From Akkermansiaceae bacterium UBA6138 (GTDB lineage Bacteria; Verrucomicrobiota; Verrucomicrobiia; Verrucomicrobiales; DEV007): a stretch of DNA of 36,327 bases. Position numbers and translations under genes: made by a program. The stretch spans positions 1 to 36,327 of the forward strand of contig DIVG01000049.1 in the NCBI GenBank assembly GCA_002422425.1, read 5' to 3'. This document shows, piece after piece, positions 14,663-23,340 of the stretch. Each line of letters starts with the position of its first letter. Within the stretch, counting starts at the first letter, position 1. The notes beneath the pieces are model-generated. The model was given only the letters and a program-made list of their open reading frames with translations. It had not been told where the DNA came from and did not search any database.

Positions 14663-15934
14663 TCAATTCCCCGGAATCCAGACAGCGGGCAAATCGTTCC
14701 GGGTCGCCCGGAGAATCGAGACGATACGCTCCCTTTCCCCTGTATCGAAATACGCGTAATCCTCGGGCGGCTCGGGCGGAGTCAGGATGGTGTGGAGCCG
14801 CTCGAAGACCGCTTCCCGCATCCCTAAAGGAGCCTCTTCAAAAGCCTGTGCATAAATGAGGTAACTGAGGCGGTTTCTGAAAAGGCGGCTCGTGAGATCG
14901 AGATCCTTGAGGCTGCGCCCCTCGCCGTCCGTCCGTCTCTCCCGCAGGAAGTCTTCGCGATAGGCGGTTGAGACGACCATTTCAGCCCCATCGAGAGCGG
15001 CCTCGTTCGCAAAAAGGAAATACCGAACGAGACGCTCCAGCCCGCGCTCCAGCCCGAGACGGGTCCCCGTCGAAATCTCCCCGCCCGGCTTCGCTTTTTC
15101 GTATTCTGCTAGACGCCAGCGGTAGCGCACCTCCATCAGCAGATTATGCCCCTCGATCTGGTGATCAAAGAGCATCAGCGGCAGCACATTCGCCTCGGGG
15201 ATCGGATATTTGCCGGAATCGAAGAAGATCCCGGGCCGGGTCAGTTTTGTCTCTCCGCCCTCGCGACTGGCAAAGGCATTCGCGAGATGACCGAGTGAGG
15301 GCGGAGCACCGCTCACATAATACCCGCCCCATCGATCCGCAAAGGGGACGCCGTGGTGCATGCGGGTGTGACCGGGAACCGCGCCGATACGACGACCGTC
15401 ATCCGCCACATAAGCCGAGCGCGCCATCGGCCCGGGCAGGAAATTGGTCGCCGATCCGCTGTGGCATCCGGTGCAGCCGCGTCCCTTCACGAAAGCCGTT
15501 TTCAGATCGGGACGCTCTTCGGGCATCTCCTCAAGGAAGAACAAGCCACCCGCGTCGGGATCGAACATCAGCACTTCGATGAGACCATCGGGCACCCACG
15601 AGACATAACCGTTCTCGTTGAAATAGATCGCCCGCGGTGTCTTCGGGGTGATGTATTCACGCTGAAGACTCGTCTTTGAAAAGAGCAGCACCTGAGATGA
15701 TTCGGGAATGGTGAGCTCGGCGAGCAGTTCGCGCAGCAGGGGCAGACCCGTCACGGTGCCGAAATCACGCTCACCCTTCGCCGCCCTCGCCACAAGTCGG
15801 CTCATCGCGTCACGGCCCTCAATCGCTCCGTAATCATGCGGCGGCACCTGGAAGTCATTGAACGCCTGCGCGCGCCCCTCGGAACGCGGAAAGAGCAGGG
15901 CGGAGAAGACGATGGCAAAAAAGGCGGGGCGCAT
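14663..15934 (-). CDS. Exported c-type heme protein (single CxxCH), function unknown
   Basis: The ATG at 15934 gives 423 residues with a signal peptide (MRPAFFAIVFSALLFPRSEGRAQA). A start at 16078 would overlap the next gene and delete the signal, so it is rejected. One heme-attachment motif, GCTGCHSG, is present (Cys154, Cys157, His158), so a covalently bound heme is expected in the periplasm. The rest has no recognised domain but is rich in aromatic and arginine residues and shows no transmembrane segment. A role in electron transfer or as a peroxidase-like enzyme is possible but not shown. It converges on the hydrolase gene ending at 14657, only 5 bp away. Confidence 0.7.
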   Translation of the reverse strand: MRPAFFAIVFSALLFPRSEGRAQAFNDFQVPPHDYGAIEGRDAMSRLVARAAKGERDFGTVTGLPLLRELLAELTIPESSQVLLFSKTSLQREYITPKTPRAIYFNENGYVSWVPDGLIEVLMFDPDAGGLFFLEEMPEERPDLKTAFVKGRGCTGCHSGSATNFLPGPMARSAYVADDGRRIGAVPGHTRMHHGVPFADRWGGYYVSGAPPSLGHLANAFASREGGETKLTRPGIFFDSGKYPIPEANVLPLMLFDHQIEGHNLLMEVRYRWRLAEYEKAKPGGEISTGTRLGLERGLERLVRYFLFANEAALDGAEMVVSTAYREDFLRERRTDGEGRSLKDLDLTSRLFRNRLSYLIYAQAFEEAPLGMREAVFERLHTILTPPEPPEDYAYFDTGERERIVSILRATRNDLPAVWIPGN

Positions 15935-16011
15935 GACGAAAAGTCGATCGCGAAGAAAGTAGCCTGTCACCCGCCCCTTCGACAAGGCCGCGATGACGAC
16001 GAGAATTCCCC

Positions 16012-16884
16012 TCATTCCCCCGGGATCATCTCCATCACCGCAAGCCATTCGATCGATTGCTTTTGCCAGGCGTCCCACATCGGGCCCTTGTATCCGTTGA
16101 GACCATGACCGCCCGAGGGCAGGACGAGGTATTTTGCGGGGACATTTTTCGCGAGAAGGGCTTCGTAAAAATGCAGGCTGTTGTCAGGAACGACGACCTT
16201 GTCATCGGCGGCATGAGTGAGGAACGTGGGCGGCGTTTGCGCGGTGACCTGCTTTTCGTTGGAAAAACGCTCGACCAACTCCGGCGTCGGCTCTTTGCCG
16301 AGGAGATTGGTCCGTGATCCTCCGTGAGTGGAGGCGTCCATCGTGATGACCGGATAGACGAGGATCATGAAATCGGGTCGGCTGCTCATCCGCTCGATGG
16401 GATCGGTCGACTGGGCGTCACCGGCATCGAAGTGAGTGCCTGCGGTGGAGGCGAGGTGGCCTCCGGCGGAAAAGCCGATGATGCCGAGACGATTCGGGTC
16501 CAGACCGAGCTCCTTCGCCCGGTAACGTATCGTGCGCAGGGCGCGCTGCGCGTCGAGCAGAGGAACTTCGGATCTGCCTTTGGGAAGACGATACTCGAGC
16601 ACGATGCCGCCGATGCCGTGCCCGTTGAACCAGGCGGCGATGCCGTGTCCCTCGGCACCGGTGACGAGACCTCCGTAACCGCCGCCCGGACAAATGATCA
16701 CGGCCGCTCCGTTCGGCTTCGGCGCCGGATGAATCGTGAGGAAGGCATTTTCCGAATCGACCGATCCATCGCCCACCGGAGCCGACGACGGCCACAACGG
16801 AAGCCGTTCAGGATTTTCCGCAGCGGCAGAGGAAAAAGTGAGAGTAATCACCGTGAGGAAGGAGAAAAGGCTGAGCAGTTTCAT
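16012..16884 (-). CDS. Exported alpha/beta hydrolase (carbohydrate esterase/lipase-like)
   Basis: The protein has 290 residues with an N-terminal signal peptide ending near SSAAAE. The segment PGGGYGG (66-72) forms the oxyanion-hole region. The nucleophile elbow GFSAGGH places Ser139, and the acid and base are likely the Asp of HAADDKVV and the His of SGGHGL. This layout is typical of BD-FAE/acetyl xylan esterase-like enzymes in polysaccharide-degrading bacteria. The likely product is an extracytoplasmic esterase acting on acetylated or feruloylated glycans; the substrate is inferred only from the family. It is followed closely by the heme-protein gene on the same strand (77 bp). Confidence 0.85.
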   Translation of the reverse strand: MKLLSLFSFLTVITLTFSSAAAENPERLPLWPSSAPVGDGSVDSENAFLTIHPAPKPNGAAVIICPGGGYGGLVTGAEGHGIAAWFNGHGIGGIVLEYRLPKGRSEVPLLDAQRALRTIRYRAKELGLDPNRLGIIGFSAGGHLASTAGTHFDAGDAQSTDPIERMSSRPDFMILVYPVITMDASTHGGSRTNLLGKEPTPELVERFSNEKQVTAQTPPTFLTHAADDKVVVPDNSLHFYEALLAKNVPAKYLVLPSGGHGLNGYKGPMWDAWQKQSIEWLAVMEMIPGE

Positions 16885-17021
16885 GATTCAGATACGACAA
16901 GATATATCTCCTGCTACCCCGATCACGAAGCTCCGTGACGCCGTAGACACGCCGAGATCACGTAAGGACCGGTCCTTTCTTTTCAGTTGCCCGGCCTCGT
17001 CGCCGCCTTCAGAATCGACGC

Positions 17022-17777
17022 ATGAAACGAACCCCCTTGTTGCTGGCTCTCCTGCTTTCCACCTCGCTCTCCGCGCTGGCCCAGACGACTGCGGCACCGA
17101 AGGTCGCGCTACCTCCGCAGAAAGCCGACGTCGCGGCGGAGAAATACGGTCCCGACGGCAAGGTGAACCCGAATTTCCTCCAGGCCCACGAACGCTTCGT
17201 GAAGCAGGCGCAGGAAGGCACGGCGCAACTCGTCTTTCTCGGCGACTCGATCACGGCGGGATGGGGAGGTCAGAAAGAGATCTGGGACAAGGCCTTCGGG
17301 GCCTACTCTCCGGTCAACTTCGGGATCGGCGGCGACCGCACCCAGCATGTCCTCTGGCGCATCACCAACGGCGAACTCGACGGGATCAAGCCCAAGGCCG
17401 TCGTACTCATGATCGGGACCAACAACGTCAGCAGCAACACCGCGGAAGAGATCGCCAAAGGCGTCACGGTGATCGTCGAGACGATTCGCGAGAAACAGCC
17501 CCAGTCGAAAATTCTCCTGCTCGCGGTCTTCCCCCGCGGCGACAAGCCCGACGGCAAACTCGGCGCGGCCAATGAGAAGCTGATCGCGGTCAACGCTATC
17601 ATCGCCAAGCTCGACGACGGCAAGAACATCCACTTTCTCGACATCGGACGGAAGTTCCCCCTCGTCGACGGCGCCCTCACCAAGGAGGTCATGCCCGACT
17701 TTCTCCATCTCTCCCCCGCCGGCTACCAGATCTGGGCCGACGCGATCAGCCCCAAGCTGGCCGAGTTGATGCAGTGA
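17022..17777 (+). CDS. Exported SGNH-family esterase/acetylhydrolase
   Basis: This 251-residue SGNH (GDSL) hydrolase has a signal peptide (cleavage near ALA-Q, residue 20). Block I is GDSIT (Ser76 nucleophile), block II has Gly at GIGGDR (about 102-106), block III is GTNN (132-135) and block V is DFLHLS near residue 230, supplying Asp and His. All catalytic blocks are present. It resembles the platelet-activating-factor acetylhydrolase-like branch seen in carbohydrate-degrading bacteria. It probably removes acyl groups from glycans outside the cytoplasm. It is divergent from the alpha/beta hydrolase gene at 16884, across a 137-bp shared upstream region. Confidence 0.9.
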   Translation: MKRTPLLLALLLSTSLSALAQTTAAPKVALPPQKADVAAEKYGPDGKVNPNFLQAHERFVKQAQEGTAQLVFLGDSITAGWGGQKEIWDKAFGAYSPVNFGIGGDRTQHVLWRITNGELDGIKPKAVVLMIGTNNVSSNTAEEIAKGVTVIVETIREKQPQSKILLLAVFPRGDKPDGKLGAANEKLIAVNAIIAKLDDGKNIHFLDIGRKFPLVDGALTKEVMPDFLHLSPAGYQIWADAISPKLAELMQ

Positions 17778-17807
17778 CACGGGGGCAAAATCGCGGTAAA
17801 GTGACGC

Positions 17808-18563
17808 ATGTTTCGATCCGCCCCCGTCCTCGGCCTTTGCCTGCTATTTCTCACCGCCCCGCGCGCCTTCTCCCAGGGAGGAGGCAGCGAGGTTCCTCCC
17901 GTCGATGAGTCCTCCTTCGCGGGCAAACCTATCTCCGAACTGAATGCGGACGAGGTCCTCCAGCTCGTCCGCTACAGCTACACGACCTACAATCGCAACT
18001 TCACCGGCGAGCTGCGCATGGGAGTGACGAAGAAGGTCGGATTCCATCTCGGTCTCAAGCCCGACTCGATCAGCTACCTCTTCGACGATCCCGCCCAGAT
18101 CATTTTTCTCGAGACCAAGAACCGCAGCTTCACCCTGCTTGAAGGAATCGGCGGCGCTCCCATGAAACCCGTGAGCCCGTCAAAGTTCGACGAGAAGATT
18201 CGCGGTACCGACGTCACCTACGACGATCTCTCGATGCGGTTTCTCTACTGGCCCAATGCGAAGATCGTGCGCGAGGAAAAGCTGAAGGGACGCAACTGCA
18301 TCCTCCTCTCCGTCCCGAATCCCGACGGAGCCGGTGCCTACGCCAGCGTCGATGTCTGGATCGACAAGATGAGCGGCGGCATGGTGAAAATGATAGGGCG
18401 CGACAAAGGCGATCGCCCGATCCGGCGATTCGAGGTCCTCAGCGGAAAGAAATTCGACGACGTCTGGATGGTCAACCATATCCGCATCGAAACCGTGACC
18501 GGCCCCTCGGGCTCGACCCTCGTCTCGAGCACTAATTTGAAGATCCAGGCGACGGCACCGTGA
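17808..18563 (+). CDS. Exported LolA-like (outer-membrane lipoprotein-sorting) protein
   Basis: This 251-residue protein has a signal peptide ending near RAFSQ (residue 23). The mature part is predicted to be beta-rich, with alternating strands (FTGELRMGV; SISYLFDDPAQIIFLETKNRSFTLL; SVDVWIDKMSGGMVKM) like the LolA/sorting-protein fold. Its C-terminal part closely resembles the outer membrane lipoprotein-sorting proteins found widely in PVC bacteria. Its target is unknown. It follows the SGNH esterase gene by 30 bp and probably shares a transcript with it. Confidence 0.65.
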   Translation: MFRSAPVLGLCLLFLTAPRAFSQGGGSEVPPVDESSFAGKPISELNADEVLQLVRYSYTTYNRNFTGELRMGVTKKVGFHLGLKPDSISYLFDDPAQIIFLETKNRSFTLLEGIGGAPMKPVSPSKFDEKIRGTDVTYDDLSMRFLYWPNAKIVREEKLKGRNCILLSVPNPDGAGAYASVDVWIDKMSGGMVKMIGRDKGDRPIRRFEVLSGKKFDDVWMVNHIRIETVTGPSGSTLVSSTNLKIQATAP

Positions 18564-18585
18564 GAAAAGCTGAAGAGAAGGTACC

Positions 18586-18999
18586 ATGAGCCACCAGCCC
18601 GGACGAAAGGTGAAGCTCACGTATTTCTGGCTCTTCATCGTTGCAGTTCTGATTGGTGCCACGTTGGTTCCATACGGGGGCGGCATCTCCGAGCGTTCGC
18701 CGCATACCCGTGAACTGAATCGAGTGAAGAGCCTTCTCCTCGCCTGCCGCGCCTACGCGGCCGACCACGAAGGAGAAATTTATCCGCCGTCACTCGAGAG
18801 CCTTTACCCTGACTACATCGATCTGAAAGACTTTCATCTCGCGCCCGACAACAACGGCTCCAAGGTGCCCGTCCTCTACCACCCCGGCTACACCTCGGCA
18901 GATCAGGGCGCCGTCGTCCTCGAGCACCCGCTTGATTTTAATGGGAAACGCATCGTCGGCTATGTGGGTGGGCACGTGACGGAAGAACGGGTGAAGTGA
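18586..18999 (+). CDS. Single-pass membrane protein, pseudopilin-like periplasmic part
   Basis: The protein has 137 residues: a basic start, one membrane segment at about 12-29 (YFWLFIVAVLIGATLVPYG), then a short periplasmic domain. The segment ELNRVKSLLLACRAYAADHEGEIYPPSLESLYPDYI is like the globular start of type II secretion pseudopilins. The Gly-Phe-Thr-Leu/Glu prepilin motif is missing, so it is probably not processed by prepilin peptidase. It lies 22 bp behind the LolA-like gene and may be cotranscribed. The function is not known. Confidence 0.6.
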   Translation: MSHQPGRKVKLTYFWLFIVAVLIGATLVPYGGGISERSPHTRELNRVKSLLLACRAYAADHEGEIYPPSLESLYPDYIDLKDFHLAPDNNGSKVPVLYHPGYTSADQGAVVLEHPLDFNGKRIVGYVGGHVTEERVK

Positions 19000-19024
19000 T
19001 CCCCTGATCCGAATGCCCTTTTGG

Positions 19025-19813
19025 TCAGGGTTTCATCGCGAGGAAAGCGGCGGCGTAGCGTTTCCCCAGTTCGCGATACGAGGCCGCGTCGAAGTGGACC
19101 TTGTCGCCCCTGTGCGTGAGCCCCGCGGCCGAGACGAAAGCGGTGCCTTTGACCTGCGCGGGCAGATCCTGATGCACGCGATCAACGAGCGTTTTCTCCG
19201 CGCTCCACGGGCTCTCCGGGAAAATCCCCATCTGCCCGGCGATGAAGGGAACCGCCGGAGCCGCGAGTTCGGCGCGAAAGCGGGCGATGAGCGCGTGCAG
19301 TCGCTCCGCGTAAAGGCCGGCCCGCGCGGGCGCGCTGTCCGACTCGCCCTGATGCCAGAGGATGCCCTTGAGCGTGCCCGCCGGCAGCGCCAGACGAGCC
19401 CGCGCCATCGCATCGTCCCAGGGATGCGTCTTCGTCGCCTCGTCAAAAGCACCCGGCTCCCAGGTCTCGATGGGTGAACCGCCGACGGCACAGGGGATCA
19501 GTCCGATCGTAACTCCCGGAGTCGCCTTCGCGATCTCAAGGCCGAAGGTTCGTCCAAGGCCGACGCCGACAACAGCCGGTTTGTCGAAGTGCATCGGATC
19601 CACCGCCGGCACCCAGCGACCTTCCTTGTCGAGCATGAGCACGCGAGGGTCGGGCTGCTGATCGTCGGGCGAAACCTCGCCACGTCCAGCCATGTTCGAC
19701 TGACCGACGAGGAGGAAGAGATGAAAATTTTCCTTCGCCGGCACGGGCACCTCGTTTGCGGTCAGGAACGCAGAGGGCAACAGGAGGGAAAGAGCAAAAA
19801 GAAGTCGTCGCAT
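19025..19813 (-). CDS. Exported SASA-domain (CE6-like) acetylesterase
   Basis: From the ATG at 19813 this encodes 262 residues with a signal peptide (MRRLLFALSLLLPSAFLTANE). An upstream start at 19843 is less likely. VGQSNMAGRG holds the nucleophile Ser of the sialate-O-acetylesterase/CE6 superfamily. GGSPIETW and ILWHQGESDS are the further conserved blocks, and HFDAASYRELGKRYAA near the end supplies the His. Family members remove acetyl groups from xylan or sialic acid. In this hydrolase-rich setting a plant or algal polysaccharide deacetylase is the simplest reading. Confidence 0.88.
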   Translation of the reverse strand: MRRLLFALSLLLPSAFLTANEVPVPAKENFHLFLLVGQSNMAGRGEVSPDDQQPDPRVLMLDKEGRWVPAVDPMHFDKPAVVGVGLGRTFGLEIAKATPGVTIGLIPCAVGGSPIETWEPGAFDEATKTHPWDDAMARARLALPAGTLKGILWHQGESDSAPARAGLYAERLHALIARFRAELAAPAVPFIAGQMGIFPESPWSAEKTLVDRVHQDLPAQVKGTAFVSAAGLTHRGDKVHFDAASYRELGKRYAAAFLAMKP

Positions 19814-19919
19814 AAGCACCCAGAATCGGGATCGTACTGCCATTGGTCAAGCCTCTCGAAAGACGACTTCGCGCCGACGGGAGCGGACATCGAGTTCTCA
19901 GCCCCGATCAAATGAAGCG

Positions 19920-19983
19920 GGGGGCAAAGGAATGGGGGCAGAGGAATTCAGAACCATTCCTCTGCCCTCCATTCCCTTGCCCT
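19920..19983. repeat. Long imperfect hairpin repeat
   Basis: About 28 nt from 19920 (GGGGGCAAAGGAATGGGGGC and on to 19947) are nearly complementary to 19956-19983, with an 8-nt loop (19948-19955), one bulge and few mismatches. The strongly purine/pyrimidine-split arms resemble hairpin repeats I recall as common between genes of planctomycetes and verrucomicrobia. It lies between the divergent esterase and amidohydrolase genes. Confidence 0.75.
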
Positions 19984-20086
19984 TTCCTCCAAATTCGTTT
20001 GGAAACCCAACAGGGTCTACTCACTGACCTAACCCTCTCAGGTTTCCGTCTTGCCCTTGCGGCGGGGGTTTCCTATGCTCCCCGGC

Positions 20087-21400
20087 ATGAAGCTGCCCCT
20101 CCCTCTCTTCGCCATCGCCCTTGCCTCAATTCCTTCATCACCCGGAGCAGCGGAACGTGACGAAGTCTTTGCCGGGACGATTCAGACGCTTTTCCCAAAG
20201 CTGGTCGAGACGCGACGCCATCTCCACGCGAATCCCGAACTCTCCAACGAGGAGGAAAAGACGGCCGCCTACGTCGCGGACCGGCTCACCGAACTCGGCC
20301 TGGAAGTGCGAACAGGAGTGGCCGGCCACGGGATTGTCGCCTTACTGAAGGGAACAGAAGAAGGTCCCTGTGTCGCCGTCCGCGCGGACATGGATGCACT
20401 CCCTGTGACCCAGCTCCGCAGCCTACCCTACCGATCGCGTAATCCAGGGGTGATGCATGCCTGCGGCCATGACGTCCACACCGCCGTCGCGCTTGGTCTC
20501 GCCGAATTGCTCTCCCGGCACCGTGACGACGTTCGGGGCACCGTGAAGTTTCTTTTCCAACCGGCTGAGGAGGGCATGCCGGTCAGCTATGACAAGGACT
20601 GGGGCGCGAAGCTGATGGTGGCCGAGGGAGCAATGGATAATCCGCGGCCCGAGGCGGTCTTTGCCCTGCACTGCCGCCCTACGATTTCCCGGGCGGGATC
20701 GCTCGATGAAAAGACCGAATTTCTCAAAGCCGGTCAGGTCGCCTACGCGATCGGTCCCGACAGCGCGAACAGCGACACTTTCGAAATCACGATCAGGGGC
20801 ACGATGGCCCACGGCTCGGCTCCGCAGCGGGGCGTCGATGCCGTCGTCGTCGCGGCCGAAGCAGTCACGGCCCTCCAGACAATACGCAGCCGCCGCACGA
20901 ACACACGCCAGCCGCTCGTGCTCAGCATCGGAGTGATCGAGGGCGGGCAGCGCCACAACATTATCGCCGACTCGGTCCGGCTCGCCGGCACGGTGCGCAC
21001 CTGCGACGCCGCCTTCCGCGACACCGTCGTGGAGATGATGAAACAGATCCTCGGCGGAGTGACGGCGGCGCACGGGGCAACCTACGAACTCGATTATCGG
21101 AAAGGCTACCCCAGTGTGATCAATGACGCGGCGCTCGTGAAACGGACCCTGCCCGCCTTTCAACGGCTCCTCGGGGAAGAGAATGTCATCGAGATGACGC
21201 CGGGGATGGGTGGGGAGGATTTCTCTTTTTTCGCGCAGGTGAGCCCCGGCTTTTACTTCCGGCTCGGCGTCGCGAACGAGGAACGCGGCATCACCGGCGA
21301 GATCCACACGCCCGCCTTCGATGTGGATGAAGAATGCCTCAAAACCGGCGTCGCAGTGATGGCGGCGGCGGTGTGTGATTATCTCGATAAAGACAAATAG
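20087..21400 (+). CDS. Exported M20D-family amidohydrolase
   Basis: The ATG at 20087 gives 437 residues starting with a signal peptide (MKLPLPLFAIALASIPSSPGAAE). The M20D pattern is complete: RRHLHANPELS, RADMDALP, HACGHDVHTA (from His124), FQPAEEG and GGEDFSFF. These supply the metal ligands and catalytic Glu. Family members cleave N-acyl amino acids, hippurate or indole-acetyl conjugates. Export is unusual for the classical enzymes but seen in several environmental lineages. Upstream start codons at 20051 and 20075 would lengthen the N-terminus and hide the signal. The substrate is unknown. Confidence 0.9.
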   Translation: MKLPLPLFAIALASIPSSPGAAERDEVFAGTIQTLFPKLVETRRHLHANPELSNEEEKTAAYVADRLTELGLEVRTGVAGHGIVALLKGTEEGPCVAVRADMDALPVTQLRSLPYRSRNPGVMHACGHDVHTAVALGLAELLSRHRDDVRGTVKFLFQPAEEGMPVSYDKDWGAKLMVAEGAMDNPRPEAVFALHCRPTISRAGSLDEKTEFLKAGQVAYAIGPDSANSDTFEITIRGTMAHGSAPQRGVDAVVVAAEAVTALQTIRSRRTNTRQPLVLSIGVIEGGQRHNIIADSVRLAGTVRTCDAAFRDTVVEMMKQILGGVTAAHGATYELDYRKGYPSVINDAALVKRTLPAFQRLLGEENVIEMTPGMGGEDFSFFAQVSPGFYFRLGVANEERGITGEIHTPAFDVDEECLKTGVAVMAAAVCDYLDKDK

Positions 21401-21525
21401 GCCTTTACCCGACCTCGCGGGATTCTCCCGCACTAGTGCGACACGGGGGAAAAGGGCGCGGGGGCGATCATTGGCCCGCAATGCGGGCTTGCATCGGCTA
21501 TACCGAGGCGGTAGGCAGTTTCGCC

Positions 21526-22107
21526 ATGATGATTCCACGCCTTCTCAAACTCGTCAGCTTCGCCCTTTCCGCCTTCGCCGCGATCACCCTCGCGCAGGAC
21601 GCGCGTGCGCCTCTCTCACTGAAAGGGCTTGACGGCAAGCCGGTCGAGGTCCTCGCGACAGAGGGCAAGAAGGCGGTAGTTCTCTTTTTTGTATCCCCCT
21701 ACTGCCCCACCTCAAACAACTTCGGTCCTGAAATGAAGGGGATCGAGGATGACTTCGCGGCTGACTTCGCCTTTCGCTATCTCCACTCGGACTCCTCGGT
21801 CAAGGCGGCTGACATCCTGCAACACGCTTCGATGATGGGCTTCGAAAGCCCCGTCCTCGACGACACGGCCCAGGTCCTCGCGAAAAAACTCGGAGCAAAA
21901 ATCACCCCGGAAGTCATCGTGCTCGATCCGGCGGGGACGCTTCTCTATCAGGGGCGCCTCAACGATCTTTACCTCGGCCCCACGAAACGCCAACGCGAGG
22001 TGAAGGTGCACGATCTGCGTGATGCGCTGGCCGCGATCAAGGCCGGCGTGCCCGTCCCGACGCCGCGGACCGAAGCCGTCGGGTGCAAAATCACCGGGGT
22101 CGAGTGA
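21526..22107 (+). CDS. Exported redoxin (thioredoxin-fold) protein
   Basis: From the ATG at 21526 this encodes 193 residues with a signal peptide (the region from MIPRLLKLVSFALSAFAA to AQD). The thioredoxin-fold redoxin domain shows AVVLFFVSPYCPTSNNF: one cysteine where thioredoxins have CxxC, here CPTS. The C-terminal part (SPVLDDTAQVLAKKLGAKI and PEVIVLDPAGTLLYQGRLND) matches the redoxin family common in PVC bacteria. With a single active-site cysteine it may act as a peroxidase-like or structural member rather than a disulfide exchanger. It follows the amidohydrolase by about 125 bp. Confidence 0.8.
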   Translation: MMIPRLLKLVSFALSAFAAITLAQDARAPLSLKGLDGKPVEVLATEGKKAVVLFFVSPYCPTSNNFGPEMKGIEDDFAADFAFRYLHSDSSVKAADILQHASMMGFESPVLDDTAQVLAKKLGAKITPEVIVLDPAGTLLYQGRLNDLYLGPTKRQREVKVHDLRDALAAIKAGVPVPTPRTEAVGCKITGVE

Positions 22108-22117
22108 GCGTGCCCTG

Positions 22118-22290
22118 GAAAAGTAGCGTAGGCTTCCAGCCAATGCAGCCGGGTTCGACGCCGAGGTATTTCGGGGCCCTTAGACCCTTTGCTCGCTGAA
22201 ACAGCGCCGCCTTTTCAGCGAAGGGAGCGGCGGTCTCCTTCCATCGTCTTTCCCGTCGATGGCTCGGACAGTAGGCCCACGCTACTTTTC
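22118..22290. mobile_element. MITE-like element with 16-bp terminal inverted repeats
   Basis: GAAAAGTAGCGTAGGC at 22118-22133 is repeated in inverted form at 22275-22290, with 15 of 16 positions complementary. The 173-bp span has no gene. An inner 9-bp stem (22193-22201 with 22213-22221) lies within it. GTAGCGTAGGCTTCCAGCC is a motif I recall as a frequent intergenic repeat in PVC genomes, but I cannot search. No target-site duplication is obvious. Confidence 0.55.
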
Positions 22291-22317
22291 GCACACGGCA
22301 ACGGGTGGTGAATAACA

Positions 22318-22349
22318 AAAAGCCCATGCCTTTACAGGCACGGGCTTTT
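22318..22349. terminator. Bidirectional terminator between redoxin gene and tsf
   Basis: AAAAGCCC pairs with GGGCTTTT (22318-22325 with 22342-22349), with a single A/C mismatch and a further 5-bp inner stem around the loop TTAC. A T-run follows the stem on both strands. It sits 34 bp after the tsf stop on the minus strand and after the redoxin gene on the plus strand. Confidence 0.85.
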
Positions 22350-22383
22350 CGAAAAGATCCTAACTGGCGAAAGGATCGAGCGA

Positions 22384-23268
22384 TCAGGCTTCCTGACCGA
22401 CAGCGTAGCGGGCGAAACGCGAGATCGTGACGGTGTCGCCGGTCGCTTTGCCGAGGGCGTCGAGGAGCCCCTGGATCGTCGTGTCGTTGTCCTTGATGAA
22501 GGGCTGGTCGAGGAGACAGTTGGTGGCGTAGAACTTGCCAAGCTTGCCGTCGATGATTTTCTCGATGATCTCGGCGGGCTTGCCTTTCATCTGCTCGCGG
22601 AAGATGTCGCGCTCGGCTTCGACCTTCTCGGTCGGGACCTGGTCACGATTCACACAGATGGGCTGGGCGGCCGCGATGTGGAGAGTGAGGTCTTTCACGA
22701 AAGTGCCGAAAGCTTCGGTCGCCGCAGTGCCCGCCTTGGAGCAGTTCACTTCGACGAGGACACCGACGCGACCCTGCATGTGGATGTAGGAACCGACAAC
22801 GCCTTCACCGGCGAGTTCATACTTCGCGAAGCGGTTGAGCCCCATGTTTTCACCGAGCTGGCCGACCTTGGCCTTGATGAACACTTCGAGCGTCTGGGAG
22901 GGGTCCTGCGCGAGGGGCTGGGCCTGAAGCGCGGCGACGGAGTCGACGCTTTCGCTCGAAGCGATGTGATCGATGATCGCCTCGACAAAGTCGCGGAAAT
23001 TGTCGTTTTTCGCGACGAAGTCAGTCTCGCAGTTCACTTCGACAAGGATGCCGGTTTTCCCTCCCTCAACGAGGCGCGAGGCGATGACACCTTCTTTGGC
23101 GGCACGACCGGCCTTCTTGTCGGCGTCGGCAATGCCCTTCTTGCGAAGAACGGTCTCGGCGGCGGCGAGGTCTCCCTGGGCTTCCACGAGAGCGGCCTTG
23201 CAGTCCATCATGCCCGCGTTGGTCTTGTCGCGGAGGGTTTTGATCAGTTCAACAGTGATTTCAGCCAT
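22384..23268 (-). CDS. tsf: Elongation factor Ts
   Basis: This 294-residue EF-Ts catalyses GDP-to-GTP exchange on EF-Tu. The N-terminal UBA-like segment is canonical (ELIKTLRDKTNAGMMDCKAAL), followed by CETDFVAKNDNF, the conserved EF-Tu-contacting motif. The C-terminal dimerisation/core domain is complete. Length is normal for the family. It follows rpsB by 140 nt on the same strand, the usual rpsB-tsf pair, and ends just before a bidirectional terminator. The ATG at 23268 lacks an obvious Shine-Dalgarno sequence. Confidence 0.98.
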   Translation of the reverse strand: MAEITVELIKTLRDKTNAGMMDCKAALVEAQGDLAAAETVLRKKGIADADKKAGRAAKEGVIASRLVEGGKTGILVEVNCETDFVAKNDNFRDFVEAIIDHIASSESVDSVAALQAQPLAQDPSQTLEVFIKAKVGQLGENMGLNRFAKYELAGEGVVGSYIHMQGRVGVLVEVNCSKAGTAATEAFGTFVKDLTLHIAAAQPICVNRDQVPTEKVEAERDIFREQMKGKPAEIIEKIIDGKLGKFYATNCLLDQPFIKDNDTTIQGLLDALGKATGDTVTISRFARYAVGQEA

Positions 23269-23340
23269 AGTATGTAGTGCGTTTTAGTTAAGCGTAGCGG
23301 AGGAACCCGCAATGAGGGTTCCGTGTCAATTTTGGAGGAT

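Noticed and set aside
15935..16078. Upstream start for the heme protein
   Set aside because: It would overlap the neighbouring hydrolase gene and place the signal peptide internally.
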